Shown: positions 60,676 through 64,000 of the stretch, in pieces
Numbering within the stretch: the first letter of the stretch is position 1
Layout of the letters: the number at the start of each line of letters is the position of its first letter
From: Duganella guangzhouensis
GTDB taxonomy: Bacteria; Pseudomonadota; Gammaproteobacteria; Burkholderiales; Burkholderiaceae_D
Direction: 5' to 3'
DNA: 64,000 bases
NCBI RefSeq assembly: GCF_009674535.1
Contig: NZ_WKJK01000002.1
Coordinates: 248,001 to 312,000 of the forward strand
Translations under genes and position numbers: made by a program
Notes under the pieces: model-generated
The model's input: only the letters and a program-made list of their open reading frames with translations
Database searches by the model: none
What the model was told of the DNA's origin: nothing

Positions 60676-61224
60676 ATGACAAAAAATGACGAAAAAATTT
60701 TAGAAGAGCCTATAACGATAGAAGAGCGTGATCAATTATGGGACCACTTCAAGTTCAACGCTGACCAACGGATCAAAGCTTTCAATTTTTTTGTTATTCT
60801 TTCTGGCTTCGTAAATGGTGGTGTACTTACTGCATACGATAAACACTATTCGCCTTATATCTTCATCGCGGCAGGCTTATTCATTGTTTTGCTCGCCATC
60901 ATATTCTGGATAGTAGACAAACGTAGCCGAGGGCTAACCGAGCTGGCTAAACCTGGTTTACTCGCATACGAAAAACAAACTAACAAATCTGATAAATATT
61001 CTATTTTTCTTCAAGACAAAACTAATAAGTTCAAATTAATAAGTTACACATTCGCTTTTACCGTCCTGTACATTTCGCAAGGCATTTTCGGTCTAGGGGT
61101 CGCTATGTACGGGTTATCGACAATTTCGGAGCAGGTACTATCGTCAGTAACTACGGTGCAAGTTCAAATTTGCTCAACCGCCAATAAGAACAGCGGCCCC
61201 TTGATCATTTGCACCCCGCAATGA
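60676..61224 (+). CDS. Three-TM protein of unknown function, low GC
   Basis: The 182-residue protein has a soluble N-terminal helix (EERDQLWDHFKFNADQRIKA, about 17-36), TM segments at about 38-56, 65-85 and 118-145, and a short C-terminal tail. The arrangement resembles small RipA-like or SLATT-like membrane proteins of mobile elements, without a firm match. Base composition is clearly AT-richer than the chromosome to the left. ATG 60676 is the first start. It is convergent with, and overlaps by 20 bases, the spanin gene. Confidence 0.6.
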   Translation: MTKNDEKILEEPITIEERDQLWDHFKFNADQRIKAFNFFVILSGFVNGGVLTAYDKHYSPYIFIAAGLFIVLLAIIFWIVDKRSRGLTELAKPGLLAYEKQTNKSDKYSIFLQDKTNKFKLISYTFAFTVLYISQGIFGLGVAMYGLSTISEQVLSSVTTVQVQICSTANKNSGPLIICTPQ

Positions 61225-61495
61225 CGGCTTCGAGCTCGCCCTCATATTTTCTGGCGCGCGGCCAGTCGTTCGCCAGGGCCAGCACCTTCGCGCCGTCGCT
61301 GGATTCCGCTGTCAACTTGTCGAACTCGTAGACGGGCTTGGCCGGCACCTTATCGGACTTCACGCAGGACACCGCGACCGGCACGTCGACCTGCTGAGTC
61401 ACTGGCGCGCGCGTGCCTGCGCAGCCCACCAGCAACGCCGCACCGATCACCAGAATAATTTTTGGAATAATTTGTGGTGCGTTTCGTGGTTTCAT
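61205..61495 (-). CDS. Rz1-like outer spanin lipoprotein
   Basis: The 96-residue protein starts MKPRNAPQIIPKIILVIGAA and has a lipobox ending LVGC, so it would be a lipidated outer-membrane spanin; the rest (VPVAVSCVKSDKVPAKPVY, then LANDWPRARKYEGELEAVIA) matches Rz1-type lysis proteins. ATG 61495 overlaps the stop of an Rz fragment (ATGA), the usual Rz-Rz1 coupling. With Rz truncated it is probably non-functional as a lysis pair. Confidence 0.7.
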   Translation of the reverse strand: MKPRNAPQIIPKIILVIGAALLVGCAGTRAPVTQQVDVPVAVSCVKSDKVPAKPVYEFDKLTAESSDGAKVLALANDWPRARKYEGELEAVIAGCK

Positions 61496-61575
61496 CGGAC
61501 TTTCTCCAGCAGCTGGTTCACGTAGGGCATGGCGTCCGCGCAAGTCGTAGCCTTTGCGCCGGCCAGTTGCTGCAG
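61492..61575 (-). pseudogene. C-terminal fragment of an inner spanin (Rz)
   Basis: On the minus strand the frame LQQLAGAKATTCADAMPYVN then QLLEKVR ends at TGA 61492-61494, overlapping the Rz1 start. The membrane anchor and coiled coil are missing; a stop (TAG) lies directly upstream at 61576-61578. A deletion here joined it to the HNH remnant. Confidence 0.55.
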
Positions 61576-61577
61576 CT

Positions 61578-61697
61578 AACCGCGCCGCGCGCTGTGCTGC
61601 TCTGCTTCTCGGTGCGCCAGCTGCCGGGCTGGATGGTTGCCAGCTTCGGCGTCATCATGCTGGCCAGCCGAGGCTTGAGCGTCTGCAGCTTACCCAT
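61578..61697 (-). pseudogene. N-terminal fragment of a phage HNH endonuclease
   Basis: ATG 61697 begins MGKLQTLKPRLASMM and continues LATIQPGSWRTEKQSSTARG, matching the recalled N-terminus of small phage HNH nucleases that lie by the terminase genes. The HNH core is missing; sequence turns into the Rz fragment after about residue 40. The start overlaps the stop of the preceding remnant (TGATG). Confidence 0.5.
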
Positions 61698-61885
61698 CAG
61701 TTCGCGTCTGGCACCTGCGCTGCGGTGGCGCTGGCCGACATGCCTGTGGCGCCGCAGCCCTTGGCGCGCAGGATTTCGCGGGTACGCTCGGCGTCCACCA
61801 GTTAGGCAACGATCTTGTCCAGAGTAAGGCCGTCACGCTCGCGCACGGCGCGGGTGATCAGATCGCTATAGTGGTGTTGTCGCAT
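61697..61885 (-). pseudogene. Interrupted small phage gene
   Basis: ATG 61885 opens MRQHHYSDLITRAVRERDGL, then a TAA at 61802-61804 breaks the frame, which goes on LVDAERTREILRAKGCGATG to a TGA at 61697. The second part resembles a conserved short phage protein (DAERTRxxLxxKG). One codon change explains the stop. Function unknown. Confidence 0.45.
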
Positions 61886-61993
61886 AGTTTTTCACGTCGT
61901 TGTTGTTAAGCCCCGGCGAATACCCCCCTTTGTTGGCTTAGAAAATTCCGGTGATAGAATTAAAAATACAACAACCGCCACGGAGGCGATGTG

Positions 61994-63010
61994 ATGAACC
62001 GATATATAGCCCTAGTTGAAGGTGACGCAGAAGTAGGCAACTGCATTTTTTGTGGAGAGAAGCGAAAACTGACTGGTGAGCACATGTTTGCTCATTGGGT
62101 ATCGAAGGCAACGTCCGCAACCAACTATCCAGATCTTCAACTAACACTTAGAACGCGAAGTGGCAACTCTGTCGCGCGATATGATCTAACAAGCTTCACC
62201 TCGCCGAGAAACAAGGGCTCCGTGAATTTTCGCCTAAATATTTTGTGCGACAGTTGTAATAGTGGATGGGGAAGTACACTTCAAGACCACACCAACCAAG
62301 TACTGAAACCGATACTCAATGGCGGGCCGCTTGTGTTGGACGACAGCGGTAGAGAGCTTGTGGCTAAGTGGATGACTTCCTTCATTATGGTGCGACAATT
62401 CCTCCACCCAGAGCTAAATAGTATTCCCTCCGAATCTCGTCTCGATTTTTACAGAACCCAGCGACCTATGACTGGCCTATCAGTCTGGGTCTCAAAATAC
62501 GATGGCGACAATTCTCATGAGTGTACGTACCGCGCGTTAGCCATCATCAGCGAAACTGAAGCGGCTCCTATCAGCCCCAACACTGGATTCGTTACTATGG
62601 TCATGGGGAATCTAATATTTTTGGCGCTCTGGTCCTCGGCGCAGAACGTCATCGATAAATTTTCTCCAGCGGACCCTGGTTATCTTCCATTGATAAATGC
62701 AATTTCCAACTCAACCGGGATGAGAGAGTTCACGCCAAATCCTTCGCATCCGCAAGTTTTCAAGCCTTTCTTTGGGAACAAAACCTTACCTCTGCACAGC
62801 ATGTTAATGGACCTAGGCATGCGGCAAGTGTGGCCAACTTTCGCGGACTTCAACGCCGGACAACAGATCACGCTGCACCGCCGGGACTTCGACGACTTAA
62901 ACAACATGGTGACGTACGTATTACTCACGCATGATCACTCATTAGACATCGCCCGCACCAATGCTGGAGATGTACAGAGACACTTGTTCTCTTTAGACGG
63001 AGACTTGTAA
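61994..63010 (+). CDS. HNH-type nuclease-like protein with large unknown C-terminus
   Basis: The 338-residue protein has a Cys-rich N-terminal module: CIFCG (about 16-20), GEHMFAHW (about 29-36) and LCDSCNSGWG (about 84-93). The CxxC, EH and CxxCN order is that of HNH-fold nucleases with a structural zinc. The remaining 240 residues are unrecognised, with aromatic and hydrophobic stretches but no clear TM. GGAGG lies seven bases before ATG 61994. Low GC and position in the element suggest cargo, possibly defence. A terminator follows. Confidence 0.6.
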   Translation: MNRYIALVEGDAEVGNCIFCGEKRKLTGEHMFAHWVSKATSATNYPDLQLTLRTRSGNSVARYDLTSFTSPRNKGSVNFRLNILCDSCNSGWGSTLQDHTNQVLKPILNGGPLVLDDSGRELVAKWMTSFIMVRQFLHPELNSIPSESRLDFYRTQRPMTGLSVWVSKYDGDNSHECTYRALAIISETEAAPISPNTGFVTMVMGNLIFLALWSSAQNVIDKFSPADPGYLPLINAISNSTGMREFTPNPSHPQVFKPFFGNKTLPLHSMLMDLGMRQVWPTFADFNAGQQITLHRRDFDDLNNMVTYVLLTHDHSLDIARTNAGDVQRHLFSLDGDL

Positions 63011-63035
63011 AAGAGTTAGCGGCCGAAATATGCAA

Positions 63036-63066
63036 AAAGCCCACTACCAAAGGCGGTGGGCTTTCT
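63036..63066 (+). terminator. Intrinsic terminator after the HNH-like gene
   Basis: AAAGCCCAC (63036-63044) pairs with GTGGGCTTT (63056-63064), with inner pairing across TACC/GGCG, flanked by A upstream and T downstream. It lies about 25 bases after the stop at 63010. Confidence 0.75.
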
Positions 63067-63166
63067 CTGGGCGAACGAATGCCCGTGTGATGCCAGCACA
63101 ACAGAAGCCTGGGTTAGTGCCCAGATGGATTAGAATTTTTCTTAACCGGTGCCAAAAGGAGTAAAC

Positions 63167-64000
63167 ATGAGCGACGATGCGAACCATGAACAAAGAGAAA
63201 AAATCTCCGAACCAATTAAGCGTGAAGTGCGTCAGCGATGCGGCTTCGGATGTGTAGTTTGTGGATTAGCAATCATAGAATATGCTCACATAGAACCGTA
63301 TGCAGTTGTTCGCGAGCATGACGCCGACAATCTCACACTGTTGTGCCCGAATCATCATACACAGTTCGATAAGCATATGCTGCCAAAAGACTACATTCTT
63401 GCAAAAAACGCGGCTCCAAAATGCTTAGATGCGGGTTTCCACACACTACCACTGCATGCTGTGCCGGGCCAGTATCCAGAATTTTTTCTAGGTACAAATA
63501 AGTGGACTCGCAGCAGTCAACCTTTAAACGTCAGCGGATACCCCATCATCACCGTTGAGAGCCCTGCAGAGGCAGGCGGCCCATATTTGATATCTGGAAA
63601 ATTTTTTAATTCTCGCGGATTGCTCTCTGCGGAAATCGTGCGAAATGAGTGGTTTGGGAGAGCTGACGAATGGGATGTCTTACAGGAAGGGAACCGCATC
63701 ACAATTAGGGATGCGGCCGGAAGTATATCGCTACGCCTTCAGTTTCGTCCCGGCGAGGGAATTAGTGTCGAACGCCTAAATATGTTCGTCAACGGTGATC
63801 GAATCGAAGCAGACGAAGCAGGGAAGGTACGCGTAAGTTCGTCGAGTGGATTTGAATTCACGCTTAGCGGGAACACTTTCGATGAAGTGCCCGGCGTGGC
63901 CACGGGCTACCTCGGCCATATTTCAGAACAGACGTTTGAACATCAACAAACTCCCGCCTCAATCCGCCAAGCACCCGACTTCACGCCAACGAATAGGATA
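63167..64000 (+). CDS. HNH endonuclease, 3'-truncated by the window
   Basis: The frame is open from ATG 63167 to the last base (278 codons). AAAGGAG lies five bases before the start. The N-terminus is a canonical HNH: CVVCG (about 29-33), AHIEPYAVVREHDADNLTLL, and LCPNHHTQFDKH (about 62-73). It is followed by a beta-rich segment (ITIRDAAGSISLRLQFRPGE) of unknown type. It follows the other HNH-like gene with a terminator between, so it has its own promoter. Probably a DNA-cutting cargo gene of the element; target unknown. Confidence 0.7.
   Translation, partial: MSDDANHEQREKISEPIKREVRQRCGFGCVVCGLAIIEYAHIEPYAVVREHDADNLTLLCPNHHTQFDKHMLPKDYILAKNAAPKCLDAGFHTLPLHAVPGQYPEFFLGTNKWTRSSQPLNVSGYPIITVESPAEAGGPYLISGKFFNSRGLLSAEIVRNEWFGRADEWDVLQEGNRITIRDAAGSISLRLQFRPGEGISVERLNMFVNGDRIEADEAGKVRVSSSSGFEFTLSGNTFDEVPGVATGYLGHISEQTFEHQQTPASIRQAPDFTPTNRI

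Larger units (their letters stand above)
58521..64000. mobile_element. Degenerate integrated element (prophage or island) at tRNA-Pro, right end outside
   Basis: The segment starts at a tRNA-Pro 3' fragment, followed by integrase, excisionase, SRAP fragment, spanin and HNH remnants and low-GC cargo genes. The drop in GC after about 60600, the frameshifted genes and the att-like fragment support a foreign, decaying origin. No capsid or tail gene is visible in the 5.5 kb seen, so prophage or island cannot be separated. Confidence 0.7.

Overview
The window looks like about 58 kb of high-GC chromosome from a betaproteobacterium of the Oxalobacteraceae type (Duganella, Massilia, Janthinobacterium or a relative), followed by the start of a lower-GC, decaying integrated element. 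The family placement is inferred from gene content: a DUF2863 protein, a paired cphA/cphA' cyanophycin locus with its ABC transporter and DUF1854 partner, oleate hydratase, and several TonB-dependent receptors next to glycosidases and aromatic catabolism. No ribosomal RNA and no intact tRNA gene is present.

Layout. 1-8 kb: housekeeping and lipid genes (DUF2863, CYTH phosphatase-like protein, M14 carboxypeptidase, CoA transferase/hydrolase with a divergent LysR regulator, patatin phospholipase, catalase with an OxyR-like site and a leader hairpin). 8.4-16.1 kb: the cyanophycin locus, two synthetase-type genes on the minus strand and an ABC exporter plus DUF1854 gene on the plus strand. 16.2-19.2 kb: two membrane proteins and oleate hydratase. 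19.3-28.4 kb: a beta-glucan/beta-glucoside operon (GH5, GH1, GH3, sugar MFS) with a LacI regulator, two LacI-type operators and an orphan sugar-binding protein whose leader carries an intrinsic terminator. A perfect 40-bp-arm hairpin repeat lies at 28.4 kb.

29.3-35.3 kb: a complete gentisate operon (3-hydroxybenzoate 6-hydroxylase, gentisate dioxygenase, fumarylpyruvate hydrolase, aromatic acid MFS, maleylpyruvate isomerase) with a divergent LysR. 35.3-50.5 kb: a second catabolic locus. A minus-strand operon (MFS, GlcG-like, ACMSD-type amidohydrolase, extradiol dioxygenase, FAH-family hydrolase, flavin hydroxylase, TonB receptor, esterase) is divergent from plus-strand genes (two paralogous amidohydrolases, an alpha/beta hydrolase, a Tat-exported GH1 glucosidase, a LysR). 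Three promoters in this locus share a GATA-N5-TATC element about 75 bp before the start codon, each with a -10-like hexamer at nearly the same offset. I read this as an uncharacterised local regulon for a glycosylated or esterified phenolic compound. 50.5-56.6 kb: a tryptophan-tryptophylquinone amine dehydrogenase operon (TonB receptor, mauB, mauE, mauD, mauA, two c-type cytochromes) with no mauF or mauG in view and a light chain that lacks one cysteine pair.

56.8-58.5 kb: a two-TM protein, a hicAB toxin-antitoxin pair and a tRNA-type terminator. At 58,521 lies a 3' fragment of a tRNA-Pro gene, taken to be one end of an integrated element that continues past the right edge. The element holds an integrase with a probable N-terminal frameshift, a frameshifted excisionase, an SRAP peptidase fragment, spanin and HNH remnants, and intact low-GC cargo: a three-TM protein and two HNH-type nuclease genes, possibly defence genes.
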